From contig NC_066585.1 in NCBI RefSeq assembly GCF_024323335.1, positions 82,882,614 through 82,946,613 on the forward strand: DNA of 64,000 bases, in the 5' to 3' direction. Made by a program: the position numbers and the translations under genes. Under the pieces are notes generated by a model. That model had not been told where the DNA came from. It did no database searches and saw nothing but the letters and a program-made list of their open reading frames with translations. Below, piece after piece: positions 11,939 to 23,222 of this stretch; position 1 is the first letter of the stretch, and every line of letters starts with the position of its first letter. This stretch comes from Lathyrus oleraceus. Lineage: Eukaryota; Streptophyta; Magnoliopsida; Fabales; Fabaceae.

Positions 11939-14072
11939 AAATTTTTGTGGATTCGAACACGCTAACATATTGAGGATCAATATGAAATGGCCCTGAGTAG
12001 TAAGGAAGATAGTGCCTCATCGGTATCACTCTGTCGTCCTTTTTCTAATAAGCATTTTGTATGTCTGAAAAGGGACAATAATACCACTCTGTAACCGAAT
12101 TGCCAAAGGCCAAAGCCAATGGGCTAGATGGCAAAGGAGGGAACTTGATGTTTCCAAAATTAAGGGCGTAAAGATACTTGTCTTTCGCGTAACCAGGGAT
12201 TTTAAGTTTTGGGAGCCTGTCGGTGACCTTCTCCTTTAATTTGGACACGGCCTCAAAGATGGTCCGACGAAGATTATCTGGTTGATACACAACTTGGAAA
12301 TAGTTCTGAAAAATGCGAATTTGTTTGACATGGAGAGTCTTACACTTGGTCGATTTCGCCTAAAAATAAACAAGAGCCTGAGCTAGTTCAGATATTTTGG
12401 CATCAGGAGCGCCAATGTAAATAACAAGATACGACTGCTACCAATCATCAAACTCTTTGGTGTAGAAGAAGGCTGGTTGAAAGGGAGTGGAATGGAGTTT
12501 TGGTCAGTTTTCCCAAAGGGTCTCAAGATCTTCTTGGATTGTACTCCAGGGTTGATCACAAAGGATGTTTGTGAGTAAGTCGGGAGAAGAATACATGGAC
12601 TTGGGAATAAATTGACAAAGGCCAAATTGTTTGTCTACCAAGTTGGGTTGGTAAGCAACTAGGACAGGGTTGTTGCCGGAGGTTACAGCCGACAGAAATC
12701 GGGGGACCAGAAGACGTCTCCAGATAAGGAAGGTTTCATTTTTATGCTCATCTTCAGTTGGAGGAAAAGCCCTGGTGAGCCATTCAGGACCTTCAGTTCG
12801 ACGGCTGAAAGGGGCCATAGAAGGGTGAAAGTCGGCACGGGTCAGCATGATGGTGAACAAGAGGCGAAACACCTTGACGTCAGGAAATTTTTTGTCGATG
12901 GGCGTCAAAGGGATCAGTCGCTTCCAAAAAAGGTGTCGGTCTTCTGGGGGACACGTAACCCTTCTCATCCCATAGGGTGCTATGTCTTTAGAGAAAGTGG
13001 CGTTGAGCCACAGTTGTAAGAACCAAAAAGGTCCATGGACCAAAACATTTTTCTTCTTTGGGTTCTCAGGGTCAAAGAGATTGATTTGACAGACAACTTC
13101 AGACAGAGATTCATAAAGAGAGGCCAAGATTAATTGGCCCAGAGAGATGTCACGCTCTTGGTGTAGCTGGGTCGCCAGAAGAGCAAAATGTTTGGCTATC
13201 TGCATAGATCTAGAGCAGAAAACAAAACGAGATAGCCAAAGAGTCAGGAAAGCCACGTGTTCTTTAGTGGTCACAGGGCCTGAAGAGGTGGCACGGTGAT
13301 CGATAAAATTGTTGTATGTCGGCTTGCGAGAGTCACCAACGTCAAACCTCAGAGAGATTGGTGCTACGGCTTCACAGTCAAAAACTTCGCCAGTCGGTTT
13401 TAAGCCGGTGATGGCAGCAATATCCAAGAGTGTCAACGTAATCATGCCACACTTGGTATGGAAAGAATTGGTCGAACTATCCCAAAATTGGAGGGCATCC
13501 AGTAACATGCCACAAGATTGAGGAGGGCCATAACGGGCAATCTGCAGAAGGGTATAGATACCTATCCGTTTCCAATGGTCGATTTTCTCTGTTTCTAAGC
13601 GATCCAACCAGGCGCAAAACTTAGGGAAGTTCTTGGGAGGAGCAGTCCTAAAGTTCCCGTCGATATAACGAAGGGAAAAAGGTTTTTTGGAAGAAACCAG
13701 AGGTTCAGAGAGATGGCTGGTGGTAAAAAAGGAATATGTTTTGGTTATCTCAGGACGACGATTTTCTGAAAGTAGACCTAGAAATGCTAAAGGTTCATCA
13801 GCCAAGGAGAAAGGGATCAATACCAGGGAACGCCAGATTTTTTCTTTCTCTTCTGCAAATGGGGATTCAGGAACGTACTCCTTGCCATCAATGGTGAGTG
13901 GTTGTGCGAGCTTCGCAACGGAGGGAAGTGTTTTGCTTTTACTTGAGCTAGCCATGGAGGAGGTTGAAGGTTTGGAGAAGAAAGATTGTTCTTTTTACTA
14001 AAACAAAGTGCAGGTGATTATCGTTTACTTAAGCAAAGGGCGAAAAAAGGAAAGAAGAAGAAGGAAAAAGGG

Positions 14073-14079
14073 TTTTATA
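14073..14079 (-). promoter_or_regulatory. TATA box for the antisense PMD gene
   Basis: On the minus strand TATAAAA lies about 118 bp upstream of the PMD gene's ATG (13955), a normal distance for a plant promoter with a leader of roughly 85 nt. A telo-box-like AAACCCTAA (plus strand, 14086-14094) sits just upstream of it. Confidence 0.6.
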
Positions 14080-14109
14080 AGAGTTAAACCCTAAGCAAAG
14101 GAAGAGTAA

Positions 14110-14286
14110 ACGTTTGGTTTACCGCGGTGACACCTGTACTCATGTTCCCACGTCTGCAGACACGTGGAGGCGAAAAGGTAGTTATGGCGGTAAGCACGTT
14201 TTAGTCATAAAGACGTGAAGTGATGGAGACGTGATTTTGTGTGTCTCGAGGAAAAAAAGGGAGACTTTGTCATGATTAGGTGACGT
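14110..14286 (-). promoter_or_regulatory. Cluster of ACGT cores upstream of the antisense PMD gene
   Basis: Seven ACGT cores lie in 177 bp: 14110-14113, 14150-14153, 14162-14165 (inside the G-box CACGTG, 14161-14166), 14196-14199, 14213-14216, 14229-14232 and 14283-14286 (inside the perfect TGACGTCA, 14281-14288). ACGT cores are the binding sites of plant bZIP factors. They lie upstream of the antisense TATA box and before the 3' LTR, so they could drive the antisense gene. Confidence 0.5.
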
Positions 14287-14400
14287 CATCAGCATGGGGA
14301 AAATAGAGGTACCACTGAGTAGAAATGGAAGCGGTGAGGAGCAAGTCGACATCTCAAAGATGCCATTATCTAACAAAAAAGTCGACATTCGAAAATGGCA

Positions 14401-14415
14401 TCTCTGGGGGGCATT
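14401..14415 (+). other. Polypurine tract of element C
   Basis: Bases reading TCTCTGGGGGGCATT lie immediately upstream of the 3' LTR start TGTTTACC. The G-rich run ending in CATT is the expected plus-strand primer and resembles the tract before B's 3' LTR. Confidence 0.7.
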
Positions 14416-15392
14416 TGTTTACCACAAGAAATCTATAAGTCATGTTGAAGGTGTAATCAATGAAAGTGCCTTATGAATGTAAGGTTTATACCCCATCAAG
14501 GGGTGGAGATGTGCCTAAGATAAAGCAAGAGTTGAGAAAAACATAAGTCACTAAGAGACGAAACCGACAGAAGAATCATGTTGGTCGAAAATCCATTATG
14601 TCGACTGAACTGAAGATTGGGACTTAAGGAATTTCTAGATGTGTCAAACACATAGAAGACAGGGTCGACCTAAATACCTGGGCGGGAGAAGTTTGGAATT
14701 GAAAATGACTAGCAGTTACAAGAAGAATAAGCGCCAGAATATGGAGCAGTTTGCAGAACATGTATATAGCAATTTGCAGATCGTGTGGCATGACGTCTGC
14801 TATTTTTTTAGGAGTTTTTGTCCTGTAGGCAGTTTCCTTAGTTTAGTATAAATAGAATATCCCACGAGGGGCTCGGGGTGTTCACTTTGTACCAAAATCA
14901 CTTGTAAAAAACTTCTCATTCCCAGCGCGAGGAAGCAAGAGTTTTTAAGAGTGCTATGTACGTGAATCACCACATTTATTTCAATGCAACTTCCTTATTT
15001 TTCAATTGTTCCCGTTGAACACTTTATCTTAATTTCATTTACTTTTGAGTTATCACTTTACGTTGTCGTCTACGCTGTCGACACTGATTCTATTACGATA
15101 ATAGAATTCACCAAAAGCGTGTTCGTCGTGTATGTCTTTTAATTGTTGTAGTGTTGTCGGTCATGAGTCACCCATAGGCTATAGCATCATTATCATTTCG
15201 TGTGGAAAAAACCTGTGCTTGTTCAATACTTTGTCAGGAGCCGTTTCTCACAAAGTCAATTATCTGTCGAATTGAGTAAGTCACACTTGCACTAGCACAT
15301 GTCTTAGGATCAACTGGCCGATCCTGCAAGTAACCCTTAGTTTTAAGGCCTAGGGAAGACCAGCAGTTGTTTACCAATTTCCACAGTAAACA
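14416..15392 (+). repeat. 3' LTR of element C
   Basis: 977-bp direct repeat of 3988-4962, from TGTTTACC to AGTAAACA, with the TATA box conserved at 14847-14855. By eye roughly 40 substitutions and a few one-base indels separate the two copies. The duplication CCAAG (15393-15397) follows, and then A's gag ATG. Confidence 0.92.
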
Positions 15393-15397
15393 CCAAG

Positions 15398-18300
15398 ATG
15401 ACTCATTGGTACAACACTCGCGCGAACCATCTAAGAATCATGGAACATCTTGAGCAAGAGAATAGAGAGTTGAAGGACGAGATCTCCCACCTGACTACCA
15501 TTATGGAGTCAGTGTTAGTTACCCAAAGCCAGTCATCTCCAACACCCGCAACTCCTCCTCCTCAAAGGACCGTTATTTCAGAGGTGGCTACCTCTACCAT
15601 GCTTGCTGCTACCGCTCATTTTGCGCCCGCCATGCCTGCCGGATTCCCATGGGGAATGCCACTGAACTTCATGCTTGAAGGCTTTGCGCCTACTTTTGCT
15701 TCCATGCCGGTATCTAGCCCGGTCATGTCTGTGCCACCTCCCGTTATGCACACCTTACCTTGCATAGAAGATACCATTTATCATTCCGAGCCATCTAAGG
15801 GCCCGAATGTTTATGAGAAAATGGATGAGATGAAGGATCAATTTCTTGAGCTGCGTAAGGAATTGAAGACATTAAGAGGAAAGGAACTTTTGGGGAAAAG
15901 TGTTGTTGAGTTATGTCTGGTGCCAAATGTGAAGATTCCGGTGAAATTCAAAGTGCCTGACTTTGAAAAATACAGAGGGAACTCATGTTTGCTCAGTCAT
16001 TTGGTGATGTATGCCCACAAAATGTCTACCCAAACTGACAATGATCAGCTGTTAATCCACTACTTCCAAGATAGTTTGACCGGTGCTGCGCTCAGATGGT
16101 ATATGGGATTGGACAGTGCAAGCATCCGCACTTTCAACAATTTGGGAGAAGATTTTGTCAAACAGTATAAGTATAATGTTGATATGGCGCCTGATAGAGA
16201 CCAATTGAGGTCTATGTCTTAGAAGGATAAGGAGACATTCAAAGAGTATGCCCAGAGATGGAGAGAATTAGCTGCTCAGATCACCCCTCCTTTAGAGGAG
16301 AAGGAGATGACAAAGATCTTTTTGAAGACCCTGAGTTCATTTTACTATGAACGTATGATTGCCAGTGCCCCCAGTGATTTTACCGAAATGGTAAATATGG
16401 GGATGAGGCTTGAAGAAGGTGTCCGAGAAGGACGATTGTCAAAGGAGGAAGCATCATTGAGTAAGAGATATGGCAGCAGTTTCAGGAAGAAGAAAGACAA
16501 TGAAGCCAACGCAATAACCAGTGCGAGGAAGAGGAGGCCTCAGATAAAAAAGAGCCAACCATCCCGTCAACACCATCATCATGTATCCTCAGTAATTCCA
16601 GTATTTTCGAACAGTCAATTAACACCAATTCAGCAACAACAACAACCACATCAACGAGCAAACACCTACAACAACAATACCAACAATCATCATCAGTAAA
16701 ATTTCGAGAGGAAGAATGTCTCTTTTGACCCGATTTCTATGACCTATGCAGAACTTTACCCGTCTTTGGTTCTTAAGAACCTACTCCAACCGAGGAACCC
16801 GCCACAAATTCCAGAACAACTTCCATGGTGGTACAAACCAGAACTCCATTGTGCTTTTCATCAAGGGGCACCCAGACATGACATTGAGAACTAATATCCG
16901 CTTAAGTACGAAGTTCAAAAGCTGATAAAGAGTGGAATGGTATCCTTCAAGGACCGTGCGCCGAACGTGAAGGCAAATCCACTACCCGCTCATGGGAATT
17001 CTTCTGTTAACATGGTAGATGGTTATTCGGGGGAGTTCAAGGTGTTTGATGTCCATTTCATTAGAATGTCTCTGGTGACGATGCATAAGGACATTTGTAT
17101 GGTGAGTGATTGTGAGCATGACCATGACGGTTGTGCTATCTGCAGTGTCAACCCGAGGGGTTGTATGATTGTAAAAAGGGACATTCAGCGGTTGATGGAT
17201 GAAGGCATGATTCAAATTGTTCAATCCCGTCATGTAGTTGACGATGTGAATGTCATAGTGCCCGTTTTCAAGAATTTGGAAAGAGTAGTCATTCAGTATG
17301 ACAGCAGTAATAGTAACAACAACAGTCAAAGATCGGTATCGCTGTTAGTTATACAGTTAGCGGGCCTAGTCCTGTATTCATCCGATAAGGTTGTTCCGTA
17401 TCAGTATAATGCAACTATGGTGAAGAATGGTCAAGAGGTTCCATTGCATACGACTAGTTCTGTCGTGAGCATTGCTGATGTTACTAAGGTGACCCGTAGC
17501 GGTCGAGTGTTTGGACCGGTGTTCCCAAAAGATAAGGAAGAATCAATTGTCAATAAGAAGGTGGAAGTGCCTTCTGTAGATCCGGTTAGTGCTTCAAAGT
17601 GTCAGTCTGGTGAATCCAACAATCTGAAGACTAATGATGATGATGAGGTACTTCTTCTAATAAAGAAGAGTGAGTTTAATGTGGTGGAGCAGTTGCTTCA
17701 AACCCCCTCAAAGATTTCAGTATTGTCTCTGCTAATGAATTCAGAAGCGCACAGAGAAGCACTGCAAAGAGTTCTAGAGCAAGCATTTGTGGAACATGAT
17801 GTTACGGTGGATCAGTTTGATCATATAGTAGCTAACATCACTTCTTGCAACAACCTCAGTTTTTGTGATGAAGAGCTCCCTGAGGAGGGTAGGAATCATA
17901 ATCTGGCTTTGCATATTTCTATGAATTGCAATGATGATGCTTTGTCCAATGTGCTTGTTGACATCGGGTCTTCGTTGAATGTGCTGCAGAAGTCAACCCT
18001 TTAAAAGCTGACATACCAAGGAGCGCCTATGAGGTATAGCGATGTAATCGTCAATACTTTTGACGGTTCATGAAAAACAGTGATAGGAGAAGTGGACTTT
18101 CCAGTGAAGATAGGTCCAAGTGATTTTCAGATTACTTTTCAAGTAATGGATATCCACCCGACCTATAGTTGTTTGTTGGGAAGGCCATGGATTCAAGAGG
18201 CGGGAGCTGTTACATCCACATTGCATCAGAAGCTCAAGTTTGTCAAGAATGGGAAACTTGTTATCGTTGGTGGGGAAAAGGCATCGTTGGTTAGCCACCT

Positions 18301-18669
18301 ATCATCTTTCTCCTACGTTGAAGCTGAGGATGAGATTGGAACTCTGTTCTAAGCCTTATCTATTGCTGTTGAAAAGAGATTTGGGGCACCCATGTCCTCA
18401 TTGAAGGATGCAAGGAAGATTGTTGAAGAAGGCAATGTTGATCAGTGGGGGCGTATGGTAGAGGTCTCCGACAACAAAGGTAGAACCGGTCTGGGTTTTC
18501 AACAAGGTTTATCAATTGCTAGATCAGGGTTCATTCATGGCAATGAACAACACTTAGCTGTTGTGCTAGAAGATAACGAAGAGGAAGACTGCACCAATTT
18601 TGTGACGCATGGAAAGGCTTACAACAATTGGACTGCTGTTGACATTCCTATTATTTTGCACCGATCTAA
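15398..18669 (+). pseudogene. Element A gag-protease (Ogre type)
   Basis: A single frame from ATG 15398 to the intron donor, without frameshifts. The order is an N-terminal coiled coil (MEHLEQENRELKDEISHLTT), the gag core (LLIHYFQDSLTGAALRWYMG near 16040), a basic Gln/His/Asn-rich tail, a zinc-knuckle-like ELHCAFHQGAPRHDIEN (16840-16890) and an aspartic protease near 17950. The protease active site reads VDIGSS, with Ile where Thr is normal, so it is probably dead. In-frame stops: TAG 16220-16222, TAA 16697-16699, TAA 16892-16894, TAA 18002-18004, TGA 18071-18073, TAA 18350-18352. The closing TAA at 18671-18673 overlaps the splice donor. Confidence 0.88.
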
Positions 18670-18926
18670 GTAATTTCTTTTATATGTTTTAAAAATCCTT
18701 CTCCTATGCCTAAGGGGGAAGTGAACATTGTTAGGCATATCAAATTCGATCATCAATAAAATTAATTCTATTCATCCACATCTATGATGTTTTGTTTTTT
18801 ACTTTTTGCTTTATTCTGAAAATGGTAATCACAAAAAACATAAATAAACAATATAATTGTCCATCTGCATGATATTTGGTCACAAAATTCACTTCTCTAA
18901 AATCGAAATATCAAATCATTATGCAG
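18670..18926 (+). other. Ogre intron between protease and RT (element A)
   Basis: GTAATT donor at 18670 and ATTATGCAG acceptor ending at 18926, 257 nt, AT- and T-rich. The exon before ends in phase 2 (AA) and the next exon supplies G, giving a continuous frame into RT. Left unspliced, the codon after the junction is TAA, ending Gag-Pro. An intron here is a known Ogre trait, and element B has the same arrangement at 49901-50173. Confidence 0.85.
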
Positions 18927-21715
18927 GTTGGTTTCTAACCCCATTGAATACATTGATCCTTCTCCTTCTCCAAATTTTGAATTCCCTGGGTTTGAGGCCG
19001 AAAAGGAAAGTGAAGAAGAAGTGAGTGATGAACTATATTGTCTTCTTGAGCATGATGAAAAAACCATTCAGCCTTTCGAAGAGCAGATTGAGTTAGTCAA
19101 CTTGGGTTCCAAGGATGATGTGAAGGAAGTCAAGATTGGGTCTTCACTGTGTCCAGACGCGAAGAAGGGGTTGGTTGATCTTCTTCGAGAGTATTCAGAT
19201 GTGTTTGCTTGGTCCTATCAAGACATGTCTGGTTTCGATTTTGAGATTGTGAAGCATAGATTGCCGTTGAATCCAGAATGCCCACCAGTCAAGCAGAAGT
19301 TGAGAAGAACGCATCATAATATGGAAGTAAAGATCAAAGAAGAAGTGCAGAAGCAGATTGATGTCGGTTTCCTTGTAATCGCTGAATATCCGCAATGGGT
19401 GGCCAATATTGCGCATGTGCCAAAGAAAGATGGAAAAGTCTGCATGTGTTTCGATTATAGAGATTTGAATAAATCCAGTCCGAAAGATGATTTCCCTCCG
19501 CCACACATTGATATGTTGGTAGACAATACTGCTAAGTTCAAAGTCTTTTCATTTATGGATGTATTTTCCGAATATAATTAGATCAAGATGGAACCCGAAG
19601 ATATGGAGAAAACCACATTCATTACACCCTGGGGAACATTCTATTATAGAGGGATGCCTTTCGGTTTAAAGAATGCTGGTGCAACTTGCCAAAGAGCAAC
19701 GACTACTCTTTTTCATGATATGATGCATAAAGAGATTGAAGTTTATGTCGATGACATGATTGTTAAATCTATTGATAAAGAGGAACATGTTGAGCATTTG
19801 TTGAAGCTATTCCAGCATTTGAGGAAGTATAAACTCTGCTTGAATCCAAATAAGTGTACTTTTGGTGTTCGTTCTGGTAAGTTGTTGGGCTTTATTGTCA
19901 GCGAGAAGGGTATTGAGGTTGATTCTGCCAAGGTCAAAGCAATACAAGAGATGCTTGTGCCCAAAACTGAGAAACAAGTCAGAGGTTTTCTCGGTCGCTT
20001 GAATTATATATCGAGATTCATTTCACACATGACTACCACAAGTGCGCCTATATTCAAGCTTCTTCGAAAAGATCAGTCTTGTGATTGGACCGAAGACTTC
20101 CAGAAATCTTTTGATAGTATCAAAGAGTATCTGCTTGAACCACCGATTTTGTCTCCTCCTGTTGAAGGAAGACCGTTGATAATGTATTTGACTGTGCTTG
20201 AAGATAGTATGGGTTGTGTTCTTGGTTAGCAAGATGAGACTGGAAAGAAAGAATTTGCTATTTACTACCTCAGTAAAAAGTTCACCGACTGTGAGACTCG
20301 GTATTCTATGCTTGAGAAAACTTGTTGCGCATTGGCTTGGGCTGCTAAGCGTCTGCGTTAGTATATCTTGAATCATACCACTTGGTTGATATCTAAAATG
20401 GGTCCAATCAAGTATATATTTGAGAAGCCTTCTTTAACTGGGAGGATTTCCCGTTGGCAGATGTTGTTATCAGAGTATGATATAGAATACCAATCTCAAA
20501 AAGCAATCAAAGGTAGTATCTTGGCTAACCATTTGGCTCACCAACCAATTGAAGATTACCAGTCAGTGCAGTATGATTTTCCTGATGAAGAGATCTTGTA
20601 CTTTAAAATGAAAGATTGTGATTAACCATTGCTTGAAGAAGGGCCAAAACCTGGTTCCCTTTGGGGCATGGTATTTTATGGATTTGTTAATCAATATGGT
20701 AATGACATCGGGGCAGTGATTATTACTCCTCAAGGCACGCATTTTCCCTTTACATCTAGATTGACTTTCAAATGTACAAACAATATGGCAGAATACGAAG
20801 CTTGCATTATGGGGCTTGAAGAGGCCATTGATCTTAGAATCAAGCATTTAGATGTCTTTGAAGATTCAGCTTTGGTTGTGAATCAGATTAAAGGTGAATG
20901 GGAGACGAATCAACCCGGTTTGATACCATATAGAGATTATGCGAGGAGGATTTCAACTTTATTTACAAAAGTTGAGTTTCATCATATCCCTCGAGATGAA
21001 AACCGGATGGAAGATGCTCTTGCAACATTGGCATCAATGATTGTTGTGAAGTATCGGAATGAGGTTCCCAATTTGACCGTGATGCGTCTTGATAGGCTAG
21101 CTCATGTGTTTGCTGTGGAAGAAGTCAAAGATGAAAAGCCATGGTATTATGATATCAAATGTTTCCTCCAAAGTCAGATTTACCCATCTGGGCATCTTTG
21201 AAAGATAAGAAAACTTTGAGAAGATTAACCAACAACTTGTACCTGAACGGTGATGTGTTGTATAAGAGAAATTTCAATATGGTTCTGCTTAGATGTATGG
21301 ATAGACACGAAGTAGACCTGTTGATGACTGAAGTCCATGAAGGTTCCTTTGGTACTCATTTCAATGGACATGCAATGTCAAAGAAGATGTTGAGGGAAGG
21401 TTACTAATGGCTGACAAGGGAATCTGACTGTTGCAAGTTTGTGAAGAAATGCCACAAGTGTCAAATATATGCGGATAAGATTCACGTTCCTCTAACACTG
21501 TTGAATGTTATTTCCTCCCCATGGCCCTTCTCCATGTGGGGAATGGATATGATTGGCATGATTGATCCTAAAGCTTTGAATGGACATCGTTTCATTTTAG
21601 TGGACATTGACTACTTCACAAAATGGGTTGAAGCGACATCGTATGCGAATGTAACCAAGCAAGTTGCTGTAAGGTTTATCAAGAATCAGATCATATGCCG
21701 TTATGGTGTGCCAAT
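18927..21715 (+). pseudogene. Element A RT, RNase H, archaeal-type RNase H and integrase front
   Basis: The RT palm includes WVANIAHVPKKDGKVCMCFD (near 19400) and the active site YVDD (19744-19755). RNase H follows (QDETGKKEFAIYYLSKKF), then the archaeal-type RNase H (VIITPQGTHFPF, NNMAEYEACIMGL) whose first catalytic Asp is Tyr (VFYGFVN near 20670). The integrase zinc domain (HEGSFGTHFNGHAM, then KKCHKCQIYADK) and the first core Asp (MWGMDMIGM near 21540) are present. Stops: TAG 19579-19581, 20227-20229 and 20359-20361; TAA 20623-20625 and 21405-21407; a frameshift near 21190. Solo LTR S cuts the integrase core at 21715. Confidence 0.88.
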
Positions 21716-22011
21716 TGTAAGACCCTAATTTTGACCCTAAGATCCCTCATGGCATCATGTTATTGCACAAGTGCATTTCCTCAAGGATCATAGCATGTTT
21801 GGCTCCTTAACCCTAGGGGTGGGACTTGTTTGAGTGTTTTGAGACCACCAAGCATGCTTGTATTGTATATTATTGATTTTCTTATTTTGATTACTAACCA
21901 AAAGCACAAAAATATGTCACTAACTCTTTTTGTTTTGAAGCTCAAGTGATCATGTGCTCCAATGCTCCTAGGAGGCTCCTAAGCCCAATGAAATGGCTAG
22001 ATGAAGATGAG
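21716..22011 (+). repeat. Solo LTR S, left part
   Basis: First 296 bp of the LTR. It matches 57279-57573 in B's 3' LTR almost base for base, and continuity with the right part is shown by that uninterrupted copy. The last five bases, ATGAG (22007-22011), are the target duplication of element E. Confidence 0.9.
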
Positions 22012-23222
22012 TGAAATTCTGGTATCAGATATGAGATGTCGAAGGTAATGTCACGACACTAATATCTGAGTAATGCAAACAGGATAAAGATAAAGAATAG
22101 TAATGCAAGAGACACAAGCAATGGTTAACCCAATTCGGTCCAACTCACCTACATCTGGGGGCTACCAAGCCATGAAGGAAATCCACTAAAATAGAATCAG
22201 TTCAAAGACTCTCCGTACACTTCAACAAGTTACAGTCTTTCACACCTAATCTCTACCCGTGCAATTTCTACCTAAGCACTCTTAGATATGAGAACCCACT
22301 CACTTCCCTTCAATCACACCTGTGGTTTTAAACAACAATTCCTTGTGAAAAGAAAACACTTTTCAGTAACACACACCTGATTTTACTTCACAGTTTTAAT
22401 CAAGTAGACACACACTTGATCTTGCTTAACAGCTTTGGTCAAGTAGACACACACTTGATCTTGCTTAACAGCTTTGATCAAGTAGACACACACTCTTTCT
22501 TACAAGCTTTGAGTGACAAATTACAACCACAAATAGACCAATTCAATCATCTATGGATGACTTGAATGGATTACAAGTCTCACGACTAAACAAGACACAA
22601 ACCCTTGCTCTCTCTCAATATTTCGCTTTGTATTGGTTGTGTGTCAAATCAAGTTTTCCAAGTTCCTTTCTATAGAAGCTTTCAACTGGGCTTGGACATC
22701 TTGAAAACCCTAAAACTATTTTCCAATTAAATCTTCTCAGAACAGCTGGTTAGATCTCTTTGGAAAATAAGTAAATCAGGTTGTAATCAATGATTGAATG
22801 CGCTTGCAAATCAGATCTTCAATCATACACAGATTGCCATTAAATGCGCAATCAAAAAACACATAACATTCTCCCTGAATGTTTTGCGTACAGGATGTCA
22901 TGACATCGGGTATGACATCCTGGAACAATCCTGCATAATTCCATAATTCCATTTATAATTTCCAGCAGGTACATACATATCAGATGCCATGACATTGTGT
23001 ATGACATCCTGATACAATCCTGCATAATTATATTTCTTAAACTTCAGCAGGTACACAATATCAGATTCCATGACATGGTGTATGACATTCTGAAACAATC
23101 CTGCATAATTATGTTTTTAAACTCCAGCAGGTACATAGATATCTTAAGTTAAGACATCACATGCAACATCTTGTGAACACTCTTTGTTTTACCAAAGTTG
23201 CTGCCAACACTTAGAACCAACA
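22012..23222 (-). repeat. 3' LTR of element E
   Basis: 1211 bp, in minus orientation starting TGTTGGTTC and ending TTTCA; a direct repeat of 29044-30255. It contains 39-bp tandem repeats (22399-22500 area) and three diverged copies of an 81- to 89-bp unit (about 22894-23145). Confidence 0.92.
22399..22500. repeat. 39-bp tandem repeats with hairpin in E's 3' LTR
   Basis: The heptamer CAAGTAG recurs at 22401, 22440 and 22479, an exact 39-bp period. Intact units carry a hairpin with 7-bp arms, ATCAAGT and ACTTGAT, around an 8-base loop (22399-22420). The other LTR keeps the period at 29433, 29472 and 29511. Confidence 0.85.

Larger units (their letters stand above)
9946..13955 (-). pseudogene. 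Antisense plant-mobile-domain (PMD) gene of element C, six exons
   Basis: ATG at 13955-13953. Inferred exons: 13955-11939, 11861-11794, 11720-11649, 11564-11478, 11408-11109, 11033-9946. All five introns have GT/AG ends, and joining the exons keeps one open frame across every junction. Residues 1-200 of exon 1 contain the PMD signature (CGMITLTLLDIAAITGL, about 169-185). The middle is rich in Ser, Pro and Lys (KKSKKHKC, KAKKKKHH-like patches), and the C-terminus is a probable coiled coil (IRQQIDDLWRQIAALDSELE near 10220). Damage: in-frame stops at 12504-12506 (TGA), 12438-12440, 12360-12362 and 12045-12047 (TAG), and a frameshift near 10255. Extra antisense ORFs are known in Tat elements. The function is unknown; host PMD proteins act in transposon silencing, so interference with silencing is only a guess. 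Confidence 0.8.
3988..15392 (+). mobile_element. Element C: Tat-lineage Ty3/gypsy element with antisense accessory gene
   Basis: Complete-length but defective element of about 11.4 kb, flanked by target duplications CTAAG (3983-3987) and CCAAG (15393-15397), one mismatch. Order: LTR 3988-4962, gag 5010-7026, a fold-back scar where protease and the front of RT should be, RT/RNase H/archaeal-type RNase H 7146-8443, integrase 8444-9794, antisense PMD gene 13955-9946, polypurine tract, LTR 14416-15392. The second RNase H and the antisense gene after integrase fit the Tat/Retand group. By eye the LTRs differ at roughly 40 of about 975 positions (near 4%), clearly older than element G. Confidence 0.9.

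Noticed and set aside
12360..12441. A possible sixth intron (82 nt) in the antisense PMD gene that would remove two stops
   Set aside because: Removing it shifts the downstream frame, which is otherwise open and PMD-like, so the two TAG codons are better read as point mutations.
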